Source: Stereocaulon alpinum (Eukaryota > Ascomycota > Lecanoromycetes > Lecanorales > Stereocaulaceae). Taken from it: a stretch of DNA of 64,000 bases. How positions within the stretch are numbered: position 1 is the first letter of the stretch; each line of letters starts with the position of its first letter. The stretch spans positions 806,001-870,000 of the forward strand of contig JAEUBA010000003.1 in assembly GCA_018257865.1 (NCBI GenBank), read 5' to 3'. A model generated the notes under the pieces. The model had not been told where the DNA came from, did no database searches, and saw only the letters and a program-made list of their open reading frames with translations. Below are positions 34,947 to 44,955 of this stretch, piece after piece. The position numbers and the translations under genes are program-made.

Positions 34947-36616
34947 CTAGAGTTCCCCATGATCATATTTCTGTATGATTGACTGCGCCTCGTCCCCGCT
35001 TGGCTTGGAAAGCTTGCCTTTGCTCAGCTGGTCCAAGGCTACGTCGAAACGTGCACCAAACAGGTAAGCAGTGCCGATCTAGGTAGTTTCGTCAGTATAT
35101 TTGAAACGAGCACAATAGTGGTAGGACCACCAACCATTAGGCAAGAGAGTATAAAGAGAGTGCCCATGACTGCTGCGAGGAGGTATACTGAGACACGTCA
35201 GTGCTGTACTTTGACCTTGTCAGGAAGCCGAGCTTACTGGTATCCCACTTCGCTTCTTCTGCCATTGCCTTGTTCTTAGCTTCAGCTTCAGAGGCGGGAG
35301 TAGGGTCCGGAAGTGCTGCGCCTTGCGCTTCTATGATTTTCTTTGGATCTTGAGATGGGTAGATAGACTCAATGAATTGTTCGATCTGTAGACTTGTCAG
35401 TGATCATGGGTTTTCTTTGAGATATGTGTCTTGGACTGACCTTGCCGCACGCGATGCTAATCTTGAGGAAGTTTGGATCTCGTGGGGTGTTCTTCTTGTG
35501 TATCTTCCGTGTAAATTGTCTAAAAATCTCGCAAACCAGTTGCAGATTTTGAGTTGATTTCATCATGATCCGACAAGCTTCGCCCTTTGTAATCTTGACG
35601 TTCCTCTTGAAGATATTCGGGTTTCGAAACACCAACTCCAACGTTGCTATTGCCATTGACTGAGGGATGGCGGCGAAGTTGAATACTGACTGTTCCTTGA
35701 GACCGGCTAGGTAGAATAAACATTGGTCTGCATGTGCGAGAGAGTTAAGGACCATCTCGGAGCTGCAATTGAGAGCCGCTTCTTTGTTCTGGGGCTCGAA
35801 GAGGTCTTCAAATCTATCAACGTGCTTAGACCAGATCTCCTTCGGCCAAAAGCTTCGCTTATCGTCATGGTCCTCTTTGACGTCTCGAATGATATTGGTC
35901 TTCTGCAGGAAGAGGCCCATCGACTCCTGGAGTTCGGGACGCTGCAGCAGCGTCGGATTTGCGAGACCACTCTCGACGAAGAGGCGAGTAAGACCATTCC
36001 CTACAAGGCCCGCGACATAATGGCAGTAAAGATCATAGTCGTCGATGGTGTCCACACCATTGATATTGTGCTCTGCATTTGCGCAAAAATCCGCCATACC
36101 GTTGCCCATCTTTTCTGTAACATCCTTAATGATGTCCCTATACACTGGCTTGATCTTCCTGAACTCCTCAGTCACATTCTGAAATTGGACCAGTAATTCC
36201 CTGTCTTTCTCGTTTGGACCGTTGCCATTGTAGTTCCACCCCTCCTTCTCTGTGTTCTGGTAGAATTGTCTTAGCAATGGGTCCTTCACTTTGAGAGATA
36301 TGGTCATATCATCTTCGATGGTGTCTAACCCCCGCAGGATGAGGTAGAACAACGTAATTGGGACCAGAAGCTCCGGGTGCAGTTCCTGGATGACGGAGCT
36401 GAAGCTGCGACTGGTCTTGTCAAGGAAGTCAAAGCATATTTGTAGTGAAGGTGCCTCCTTTTCCGGGTTGCGATTGTGTACTGGGTCGTGCCATGTTTGC
36501 CTGCGCGAAGGTTAGGATATTGCGTGTTCGCGCAGTCTGCTACCTTACCACTGAATGATATTCCTTAGTTCGTTGAAGTGTATGGCATAGTAAAGCACGT
36601 CAGAAGCGGTAGGCAT
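34947..36616 (-). CDS. ERG9: Squalene synthase (farnesyl-diphosphate farnesyltransferase)
   Basis: Couples two farnesyl diphosphates to presqualene diphosphate and reduces it to squalene with NADPH, the first committed step to ergosterol, at the ER membrane. Five exons (36616-36549, 36500-35441, 35385-35238, 35187-35135, 35078-34947) join in frame to 486 aa, a normal length. Exon 1 codes MPTASDV to RNIIQW; the text continues TWHDPVHNRNPEKEAPSLQ, as expected for the family. Conserved sites are SRSFSSVIQEL, the first Asp motif LRGLDTIEDD (residues 79-87), YCHYVAGLVG, the second Asp motif NIIRDVKED (about 226-233) and the QSMAIATLELV region. The C-terminus has the ER-anchor helix YLLAAVMGTLFILSCLMIGT, split by intron 4. 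It shares a 475-base divergent promoter with the DnaJ gene. Confidence 0.97.
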
Positions 36617-37091
36617 GGTGCTTGTATTTTATACAAGCGAATGTGCGTTCCTTGGAATGGAACTATAGTCGCTAAGTCAGGAGGAGGGATTGTGGATCAA
36701 ATGAGTCGTCTGGTGCCTTATAGTTGTACAAAGTGTGTAAGCATAAAGGAATGGCAGAGCATGGTGAAGAGGGTGTCCAAGTGAACAGCACCAATGAACC
36801 CACTCCGCATATCAAAAGATTTGCAAGCGTGACCAGAAAAGGCAATCCCTGACGTGCCAAGCCATCGGGGAAATAGACTGCAGAAGCCGACCACTCATGC
36901 CACCCTTAAGGCTGCTATCCACGCGAAGCCAGGCTATCGGAAACTTTTATAGTTTTACATACAAACAATCTTACTCTTCAACACGAATTAGAGTCCTTGT
37001 TTGCTGATACCTACGTTATTTATCTCCCTCCCCTTGTTGGCTCTACAGAGCTCCCTTCGTTAGTCCGTAGACCCTCAGACCTCCCGCCGCC
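36617..37091. promoter_or_regulatory. Divergent promoter between ERG9 and DnaJ gene
   Basis: 475 bases separate the two start codons. A TATA-like TTTTATAGTTTTACATA lies at about 36946-36962 and a long CT-rich leader (37015-37091) runs to the DnaJ start, whose ATG sits in a favourable GCCGCCATGG context. Sterol genes in fungi are controlled by SrbA/Upc2-type factors, but I could not point to a certain binding site here. Confidence 0.5.
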
Positions 37092-38629
37092 ATGGTGGTA
37101 GACACGATATATTACGACGCTTTAGGCGTCAAACCTAATGCAACAGAACTCGAGATCAAGAAGGCCTACCGAAGGCTGGCCATAACTACACATCCTGATA
37201 AGAATCCTGGAGACGAGACAGCTCATGCTAAATTCCAGGCCATTGGAGAAGCGTACCAAGTTCTGAGCAATGACGAACTACGGAAGCGATATGACAAATT
37301 CGGCAAGGAGGAAGCTGTACCAGGAGGCGGCTTCGAAGATCCGGCCGAGTTCTTTGGTATGATATTCGGAGGGGAAGCTTTTGTGGACTTGATAGGCGAG
37401 CTGTCGCTCATGAAAGATCTGACAAAGACAATGGATATTACTGCTAAGCAGATGGAAGAAGAAGAAGCCGCTCAGACTGCTGAAGCTAAAATGGAGAGTT
37501 TGAAAATGAGTGAGGGCAGCGAGGCAAAAGAGGGAACATCACTACCGCCGAAGCCTTCCGTTTCTACAACAGACTCTGATCTCAAACCTCCTAAGAGCGA
37601 AGCTTCTTCCACTTCTGGCGCCTCTACACCACGGCCGCGGATGGGTCAGCAAGCCATAATGGCCCAGTCAGAAGAGGACGCGCGCATGGATGCTGCTGGT
37701 CTCACGCCTGAAGAGAAGGAGCTGCGGAAGAAAGAGAAGAAGAAGGGTCTGACCAAGGAACAGCGTGAAGAGCTTGCAGCCTACGAAGCCGAGCGCAAAC
37801 GGATAAGAGATGAGCGAGTTGATACGCTCACAAAGAAGCTTATGGACCGAATCAGCATATGGACGGAGACAGACAAAGGCACCGATGTCACGAAAGCTTT
37901 CCAAGAGAAGACGCGGCTAGAAGTTGAGAACTTGAAAATGGAGTCCTTTGGTCTGGAAATCCTTCACGCTATCGGCATGACTTATATGCAAAAAGCTACA
38001 TCATTCCTCAAATCACAGAAATTTCTTGGCATATCAGGCTTCTTCTCCAGGTTGAAGGACAAGGGTACCCTAGCGAAAGACACCTGGAATACTATAAGTA
38101 CGGCTATTGACGCACAGCTTACCATGGAAGAGATGGCCAAAATGGAAGAGAAGGGTGGAGAGGACTGGACGGATGAGAAGAAGGCGGAGTATGAAAAGCG
38201 GGTCACAGGCAAGATACTCGCAGCAGCGTGGAAAGGTTCAAGGTTTGAGATCCAGAGTGTTCTTAGAGATGTTTGCGATAAACTCTTGAATGAGAAGAAC
38301 GTTAAAATGGAAAAGAGGGTTGAAAGAGCTCATGCTCTGGTCCTTCTGGGTACCATCTACCAAAATGTTTGTCATACTCATACAACCCAACACGCCCCTG
38401 CAAATATGCTAATTTTCCACAGGCTCAGCGCGATCCAGACGAAGAAGGCGATTACATGGCCTTCGAACAACTCATGGCCGATGCGGCCATCAAAAAGGAC
38501 AAGAAAGACATTAAGAAGGATAAGAAAGAGGCGAAGAAGGAGGAGAAGAAAGGAGAGGCCTCTACATCCCACCACCATGGCTTCGGTTCGCATAGTAAAG
38601 CAGAACCCTCGGCAAAAGCTAGTGCTTGA
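37092..38629 (+). CDS. DnaJ/Hsp40 with DnaJ-X domain (Caj1/Djp1 type)
   Basis: Class III J-protein co-chaperone that stimulates Hsp70 ATPase. Yeast relatives (Caj1, Djp1) act at membranes and in peroxisomal or mitochondrial protein delivery. Two exons (37092-38366, 38423-38629) with a 56-base intron join in frame to 493 aa. The J domain starts at residue 6 (YYDALGVKPNATELEIKKAY), with the HPD motif at 34-36 (THPDKNPGD) and a following GGGFEDPAEFFGMIFGG. A charged linker (residues 105-240) precedes the DnaJ-X region, where EILHAIGMTYMQKATSFLKS and FLGISGFFSRLKDKGTLAKD are well conserved. The C-terminus is strongly Lys-rich (KKDKKDIKKDKKEAKKEEKK). An alternative unspliced reading gives an Arg-rich tail but loses the conserved AQRDPDEEGDYMAFEQLM, so I prefer the spliced form. 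Confidence 0.95.
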
Positions 38630-38905
38630 TTCACATGATACCGAATGAGGCATTAACGCGAGCATGGCCTTTGGATTACAACATCATTATTCCTCTCCGC
38701 GAAACTTTTCCTCGGATGGACGATTAGACGGGCAGACTATACACTGTCTGGGACTGCCTTACGATTATAATGTGGTCAGGATATGGATATCTAGCTTGTA
38801 GCAAAGCATTATTACTCCAACCTCAGCATCCCTGCGCCACCGAACGCCCTTGCCATGCAATATACCCTAGAAAACTCACTAGACTCAGCAAACGCCTGTT
38901 CTCCC

Positions 38906-39655
38906 CTAACCTCCTCCCCTCTCCTCCCCACCAACCCCAGCACCAGCATCAACAACCCTCCTCAACTCCCCCATCCTCCTCTCATAAACATCCACCAAGT
39001 CCTCCAACCTCTTCTCCTCCTCCCCACCCTCTCCCACTTTCCCCTTCCCTTTCTCTTTCCCCTCCACATCTCCCCCAGTACAACCCAACATCTCCACCCC
39101 CTCAATCCTCAACATCAACCCCCTCTCCCCCTCCTCCCCCTCCTCGCCTCCCTCCTCCACCTTCCCCTGCCCATCCCTATCCCACGTAGGCGCCGGCCCC
39201 AGCTCCGTAACCGTAACAGCCCAATCAGGACTCATACTCTGCGCCGAAAGAACCTTAGTCCCTGTAGCATCCATATCTATAAGCACAAACCGCTCTTTCG
39301 GACGTTGGTCATCAGAACGCTTGTTTCCAGGAGTTGTAGTGGGAGACTCGGCATCGAGGACTTGTAAAGCTGCAGCTGTTATAGGATCGGTATCTGGCGT
39401 GTCATCTGAGAATATATATTGCACTGTTGGGTGGTGTGTTGTTGATGAGGTGGGGTTCGTTAGGAGGGTGAAATAGGGGGCGAAGTTGGGGGGTTGAGGG
39501 ATGGTGGTTGGGTCGTCTTCGGGATCGATGTCGACGTCGGCTAAGGGAGCGGTGGTGTAGCTGTTTGGTATGGGGGAGGGTTGGAGGGAGGGTGGGTGGG
39601 GAGAATGGCGGGCGCTTTGATGGGGGGATGGGGTGGAGAGGGGAAGAGATGACAT
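38906..39655 (-). CDS. Hypothetical protein, low-complexity ends
   Basis: Open frame of 249 aa with ATG at 39655. The Pro/Ser/His-rich start is followed by ADVDIDPEDDPTTIPQPPNF, YFTLLTNPTSS and a more ordered core (ERFVLIDMDATGTKVLSAQS, DWAVTVTELGPAPTWD), and then a Glu/Gly-rich tail with a short amphipathic helix (KRLEDLVDVYERRMGELRRV). I do not recognise a family, although the core looks like one. A second frame (39887-39402, start MYTPLLPGVKRPQQPIV, EYSLLQIPKTVS) overlaps upstream and might be the true first exon, but I found no phase-compatible splice. It is convergent with the DnaJ gene (276 bases). The composition is extremely strand-biased. Confidence 0.55.
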   Translation of the reverse strand: MSSLPLSTPSPHQSARHSPHPPSLQPSPIPNSYTTAPLADVDIDPEDDPTTIPQPPNFAPYFTLLTNPTSSTTHHPTVQYIFSDDTPDTDPITAAALQVLDAESPTTTPGNKRSDDQRPKERFVLIDMDATGTKVLSAQSMSPDWAVTVTELGPAPTWDRDGQGKVEEGGEEGEEGERGLMLRIEGVEMLGCTGGDVEGKEKGKGKVGEGGEEEKRLEDLVDVYERRMGELRRVVDAGAGVGGEERGGG

Positions 39656-39964
39656 CGCGTTGGGTGGTAGGGGTGGTGGTTGCTACATTTTTGAGGGTGG
39701 TGTAGGGGAGAGGGTGAGTTTGGCGGTGATTGCTGGTGGGGCTACGTTTCTTGGCGGTTGAGTGTCTAGTGTTCTGGGATGGATTGGCATGCGAGACGGT
39801 CTTAGGGATTTGTAGAAGGCTGTACTCAGGGGGTGCTACTATTGGTTGCTGGGGTCTTTTGACTCCTGGCAACAGTGGGGTATACAAATATGGGTATCTC
39901 AGGCAGCAGACGCCAATCGCTATGCTCTAATGACCGACATGTATAACTCGCAAAGACTTTTTCA

Positions 39965-40391
39965 CTATTCTCCGCTTTTCTTCCATTCGAATTCTGCAGC
40001 ACTAAATCAGCCTCGTCCAATATACGACATGCAAGTGTCATACTCTGCCTGCACATGGGACATAGTCCCTTGGACGAATCTTGCTGGATCCATGTGAGGA
40101 GACAATGCTGAACATGGTTAGCTTGATACCCCAAATCAGTTGACAATCCTCATACCATATGAAAAGAATGACCGCATTTTCCGATCACTAAGAGACATAC
40201 TTAGCATCTATGGTCATAGAATGGTGAGAAGAGTTCCAGCCAAGCGTACGCAGAGCACATTCATCACCAGGGTATTTGCACGTGGGACATGTTCCGTCAA
40301 ATTGCACTCGACATATACCGCAAACGTCATCTTCTGGCATATCCCATCGCCAGGATGCTACCGCGTTCCACTCTTTGATAGTGACCTTCAT
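39965..40391 (-). CDS. APC11: Anaphase-promoting complex RING subunit APC11
   Basis: RING-H2 catalytic subunit of the APC/C ubiquitin ligase, which recruits E2 enzymes and drives degradation of securin and cyclins in mitosis. Four small exons (40391-40250, 40187-40156, 40107-40044, 39993-39965) join in frame to 88 aa, the usual length. The start MKVTIKEWNAVASWRWDMPE is followed by DDVCGICRVQFDGTCPTCK, PGDECALLIGKCGHSFHMHC, LLTWIQQDSSKGLCPMCRQ and the end KFEWKKSGE. All zinc ligands are present. Exon 2 (32 bases) and exon 4 (29 bases) are tiny, so unspliced frames hide the gene. It is divergent from the rhodanese gene with 400 bases between starts. Confidence 0.95.
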
Positions 40392-40791
40392 ATTGGCGAT
40401 GATCGTCGCTTTCGCGGGATGTGACAAGCTGTTGACGGGACGGAAGTCGTTGCGATAGGATGGCCAAGCAGGAGCCCCTCTTATGGCCTGCACCGAGTGG
40501 CAAAGGAATCGCGTGATGCTTCGTGGTACGTAGTGTGGGGAGAAGAGGGGCTATTGGAGCGGACGGTGTTTACTTTTCCTTATCTTAGCCTTATCGGAGC
40601 TACCCCTGCTGCCATGCACGCCTTGTTCCCCTCAGTTCCGAAACGTTATACGTATGCAATTCAAGTCCTTTCTCTTCTTGCTGTTAAAGATCTTTTTCGA
40701 TTCACACGCATACGATGTCAAGCTGGACTTCAGCTCCTTTACCCCTGTCAATTGAGATGTATTCTGACGACAAGAGTGAATACAAATAATC
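40392..40791. promoter_or_regulatory. Divergent promoter between APC11 and rhodanese
   Basis: The 400 bases between the two start codons must carry both promoters. There is a pyrimidine-rich patch at about 40566-40590 and a CT-rich stretch at 40666-40705. No specific factor site was recognised. Plus-strand frames crossing it (40497-41120) are shadows. Confidence 0.4.
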
Positions 40792-41881
40792 ATGGCACTT
40801 TTAGCACGCATACGACCTCTCACGAAATTCTGTGCTACCTACCCCTTCACCACTCGCACTTCCACTTTGCTTCGCCCGGCCTCAATGACCCATACGCGGG
40901 GCGTCTCCTTCAAGTCCTACATTGTCACTCCCAAAGAACTCTCACACGCCCTGTCCAAAAATGTCCCCACCAAAATCTCAACAGCTCCCCGGATCATTCC
41001 TGTCTGCGCTTCCTGGTTCCTACCAAACGACCCAGAAAAGCGGACGGGCGGACAGGTCTTCAAAGAACAACGCATACCTTCCGCACGCTTCTTCGACCTC
41101 GACGCCGTCAAAGATCATGACTCACCCTACCCACACATGCTACCTACAGCTGAAGGTTTCGCCAAGGCGATGCAAGAGATGGGCATCAGAAAGGACGACG
41201 AAGTTGTGGTCTATGACTCGAAAGAGTTGGGACTATTCAGCGCTCCTAGAGTCGGCTGGACATTCAGAGTTTTCGGCCATCCATATGTACACATCCTCAA
41301 CAACTTCCGACTATGGGTCGAGCAGGGCTACCCTACCGAGAGCGGTGAGCCAGAACCCCTGAACGATGGGCCGAGTCATTACCCAGAACCCTCAGTGAAC
41401 CCTGGTATGGTCGTTAACTTTGCAGAAATCAAAGAAATAGCGAAGGATTACGGCAAAGAAGGCGCGGAAGGCATTCAAATCCTTGACGCACGTCCTCAAG
41501 CACGCTGGGCAGGTACGGCTCCGGAACCACGTCCTGGACTTCCCAGCGGTCATATACCTGGTAGCATCAGCGTCCCACATTCAGAACTGCTGGACCCTAA
41601 GACCGGAGCTTTGTTACCTGCGGAGGAGCTAAGGAGGATATTCGAGAGCAAGGGTGTGGATCCAGAGAAGCCTATCATCAGTAGCTGTGGTACAGGTGTT
41701 ACGGCGGCAGTCATCGAGACTGCGCTTGGGGAGGCTGGGGTGGGGAGAGTGGACGATAGGAGATTGTATGATGGGAGCTGGACGTGAGTATCTCTTAGTT
41801 CTCTCTTTAGGCGTGACGATGCTGACCCGGAGCAGGGAATGGGCTCAGCGGTCGACTGAGAAGGGTTCGCCTCATGCATGA
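40792..41881 (+). CDS. Mitochondrial two-domain rhodanese (thiosulfate/mercaptopyruvate sulfurtransferase)
   Basis: Sulfurtransferase related to mercaptopyruvate sulfurtransferase, thiosulfate sulfurtransferase and yeast Tum1. The family moves sulfur for tRNA thiolation or cysteine catabolism. Two exons (40792-41783, 41836-41881) with a 52-base intron join in frame to 345 aa. The first 40 residues are Arg/Thr/Ser-rich with no acid (MALLARIRPLTKF...), a likely mitochondrial presequence; a second Met (MTHTRGVSF, residue 32) could give a cytosolic form. The inactive N-domain has SARFFDLDAVKDHDSPYPHM; the active domain has ILDARPQARWAGTAPEPRPG and GHIPGSISVPH. The catalytic loop is SSCGTGVTA with Cys299, and the intron joint restores the family ending GSWTEW. 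Confidence 0.93.
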
Positions 41882-43059
41882 TTAGGCTTGAAATTGTAAT
41901 GTGCTAAAAGCTATGTGGTAGGATGATTCATGGAGTCCGCACATTGCTCGTGCTTTCAAACAATGTCTGATACCCCTAATAGCTAGTGCATCAATGTAAG
42001 CTCACCAAGACTCAACTTATTAGCCACGTACCCTAGCATGCTCCCTCGCCACTTTGAGGGATTGCGAAGAGAGAACTCCAAATACCGTGAACATCGTATA
42101 CTTGAACAATGATAGATCAGTCAGAGGTTCTGTTTTGTTCATTGCGTAAGTCACACTAGTGGCCTTGATATCGGTACATCATTCCGACGCAGAGATTACC
42201 CCTCGACAAGTTTTTCTGACCCAAAAAGAACACATAGAACGATCAGCCTCACCCGGCTGCTTCTCTACCTTAGCTTTAAAAATGTGATATCGAGTCAAGA
42301 AATCTTCGCATGTACAATCATAGATAACATTCTGTCTTGCTTCAACGGACCAAGACTTCAGAGCTTCCTACACGTAACACGTCTACGACGGCTTGACTCG
42401 TGCCTGGCCTCTTCAGACTTTGAAGCTTTCATTGCTGAAACCGGCCGCACTCCCCCGACCGGCTAGCCGCGTAGTATATCGATTCTTATATAGGAGTTCG
42501 TTCAGCCCTGACGAAGTTCAACGTGAGACGGTCGAGTTGGATCGAGAGCATGTCCGGAGCACATTGGTCGGAACTCTTCTACAAAAGCTAGCCTTTCTTA
42601 CAATGGCTTGGATTTGCACGTCCACTTGCCCGGGATCTTTGCATTTTTCCGTAGAAGAAGTGCCGCCAGGGAGCGTAGGGCGTAGTTCTGCAATGCAACG
42701 TCGCAGTCGCGAGATAGTGTAAGTCAATTTCACGCAGAGGACTAAGTGCGTTGGGTCCGCGAGGGCGGGCCCCTAGAAATTCCCCGTAAAACAGTCGGAG
42801 TTGAACTCTGCCAGAATCAATGGCCGCGCTCATTCTCTTAAATTGCTATCTTCAATTGCTCGCATGTGTTGGTAAAGCCATGCGGAGCTATGAACACAGA
42901 ACGGAAGGAACGCCTTTGCTGCCATCACTGTCGTCCAGACGATTGCCATCCTCCGTAGCTAGTCGGCAGGATTCAGGAAGTGTGAGTCAGGTGGTACACT
43001 TATCTTCACTTATGATGCCAGACACTTTCCGTCGTAGTCCCCCAAATTCTGTCCAATCT
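41882..43059. other. 1.2-kb region upstream of the O-methyltransferase relic
   Basis: Nothing is firmly recognised. Plus-strand frames at 42284-42722 have no motif. The frame that opens at 42820 runs in phase into the methyltransferase relic, but its first 80 codons are Ser-rich and do not look like the enzyme. Confidence 0.4.
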
Positions 43060-44589
43060 TCGACCTTGCACGATGGATCGCAAAGCAAGGTTGTCTATTT
43101 GGCTTTCATTATTGCGTCCAATACAAGTAAATTGGACAACTACCTTTCCACTCATGGCCTACCATCCCCTTCTTTTGATGTGTCCGCACCGCTCAAGACA
43201 GACCTTCCGAATGACATTGCAGAAGCCAATAATGCTGTGATTGAGTCGACTTCAGAGCTTGAGGCTTTGATGCTTGGACCATTAGGAATCGTGCGCAAAC
43301 AGGCTAAGGAAGTAGGTCAAACCAGCAGCTTTCACAAGTTCATGTTCTGAAGACCTCTGGCTGAATAGCATAACAATCTCATTGGGTATCCACGCTATCT
43401 ACCGTTTTGGCATTTCCACGAGCTTCGCTGTTAACGAAGAGGCGTCATTCGAGCAAATTTCTCGCACCTGTGGCTTGCGTGAGCCTGAATTGCGCCGAAT
43501 CTTGCGATTCATGATGACCAAGCACAGATTCACGGAACCTCGCAAGGGAATCGTTGCGCACACTGCAAGCTCAAAGGCTCTTGCCGAAATACCACCTCTG
43601 CGAGACTATATTGGTATGGTGTGCGAAGAGATGTGGCCTGCTGCATCACGGGTAAGTGTTGGCTGCTGTAGCACAGATTGTAGAGCTTACTGACAGCATC
43701 GCTTCACAGGTTGTCGACGCGCTGGTGAAATGGCCAGGATTGGAGGAGCCGAATCACTCGGCTTTGTCATCTCCTCTCCACTCTATACGTAGGTCACTAA
43801 CAACGATCGTTAGGGCTTTGCGTACGCGAACAACACTGAGGACACGCTCTTCAAGGAACTCGGCAAATTTCCACAAACGGTTAAAGCGCTTTGCAGCTAC
43901 AATGAGTATGATGAGTAACGACAAAGGCTTTGAGCCCATCCATTTGGTAAATGGATATTCATGGGCTACGATGGGTACCAAGGTCTTCGTCGATATAGGA
44001 GGCTCTCATGGGATAATGAGTATTGTCCTTGCGCATAATGTCCCCTCCATGGAATGCATCGTCCAAGAACTTCCCGAGGTCGTTACGGAAGGCGAGTCGA
44101 AGATTGCTTCGGAATTGAGAGGCCGCGTGAAGTTTGTGGTGCACGATCTCTTTACGGAACAACTGCTCAAAGGAGCAGACGTGTATTTCTTTCGCTAGAT
44201 CTTTCATGACTGGTCCGATGAATACTGCATCAACATTTTGCAGAACTTGATACCCGCTCTCAAGCATGGTGCTCGGGTCATCATTAGCGACCGCACTGTG
44301 CCTCCACCTGGGACGGTGTCCCTACACGAAGAGTATCAGATTCGGTAAGGCTAGCCTAGTTTTGCCTGTTCCCGTCTGTACCATTCACTATTATGCATAC
44401 TGATTCGAAGACCATAGCTCCTTCTATCTTGCTATGTTAGAACTCCCCAACTCCAAAGAGCGCGAAGCAGATGATTGGGCCGCCCTGTTCAAGAATGCTG
44501 ACTCGCGGTTCGACTTTATTGGCGTCAGGACACCTCCCGAGTCGAAATTGTCATTCATTGAAGCGAGATGGGGAGGTGGCACATCTTGA
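43060..44589 (+). pseudogene. Decayed O-methyltransferase gene
   Basis: Relic of a fungal SAM-dependent O-methyltransferase of the secondary-metabolism type (Methyltransf_2 fold). Recognisable parts, in order, are an N-terminal helix region near 43080-43300, HAIYRFGISTSFAVNEEA, a winged-helix part (ELRRILRFMMTKHRFTEP), AASRVVDALVKWPG across a good intron (about 43652-43710), the SAM site VFVDIGGSHGIMSIVLA, VKFVVHDLFTEQ, FHDWSDEYC, ARVIISDRTVPPPG, and a last exon after an intron at about 44345-44416. Breaks: a TAG at 44196-44198 between FFR and IFHDW; a phase change at about 43384-43386 in a GGG; a phase change in 43755-43805; another at about 43885. Introns remain intact, so decay looks recent. 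It is convergent with DNA polymerase kappa. Confidence 0.85.
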
Positions 44590-44955
44590 GTATTGAGTAT
44601 TGAGGAAGTTGGCCCGGGGCCGATGTGTGCTCCCATCCTCGTCTACGGTGTGAAGCTGGGTTGCTTGATATTTTGTAGAGATTGCCACTCATACAATCTC
44701 GAAACCTTGCTTAGGTCTGGGAGCAGGGACCGCGCAAGCATCCAATAGAGGCATAGACAAATGCTACAAGAGCGAGCGAAGGCATTCTGTAATAATGCAT
44801 ATGATATTGCATCCAATTGGTCCATGGATATGGGTATAAGACATTCCACTCATCAGTCATACCATCCGGTGACCAGTCTCGATCTAATGCACCCACATCC
44901 AGAACCCTTTACCGAGCGCTATGCAATCGTCAATAGAAACAATGCGATGGTCATG

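Noticed and set aside
40497..41120. 207-aa plus-strand frame overlapping the rhodanese start
   Set aside because: It is out of phase with the conserved rhodanese frame and starts inside the APC11-rhodanese promoter; no motif.
43060..44589. Functional O-methyltransferase gene
   Set aside because: In-frame TAG before the IFHDW motif and several phase changes cannot be removed by GT-AG introns of normal size.
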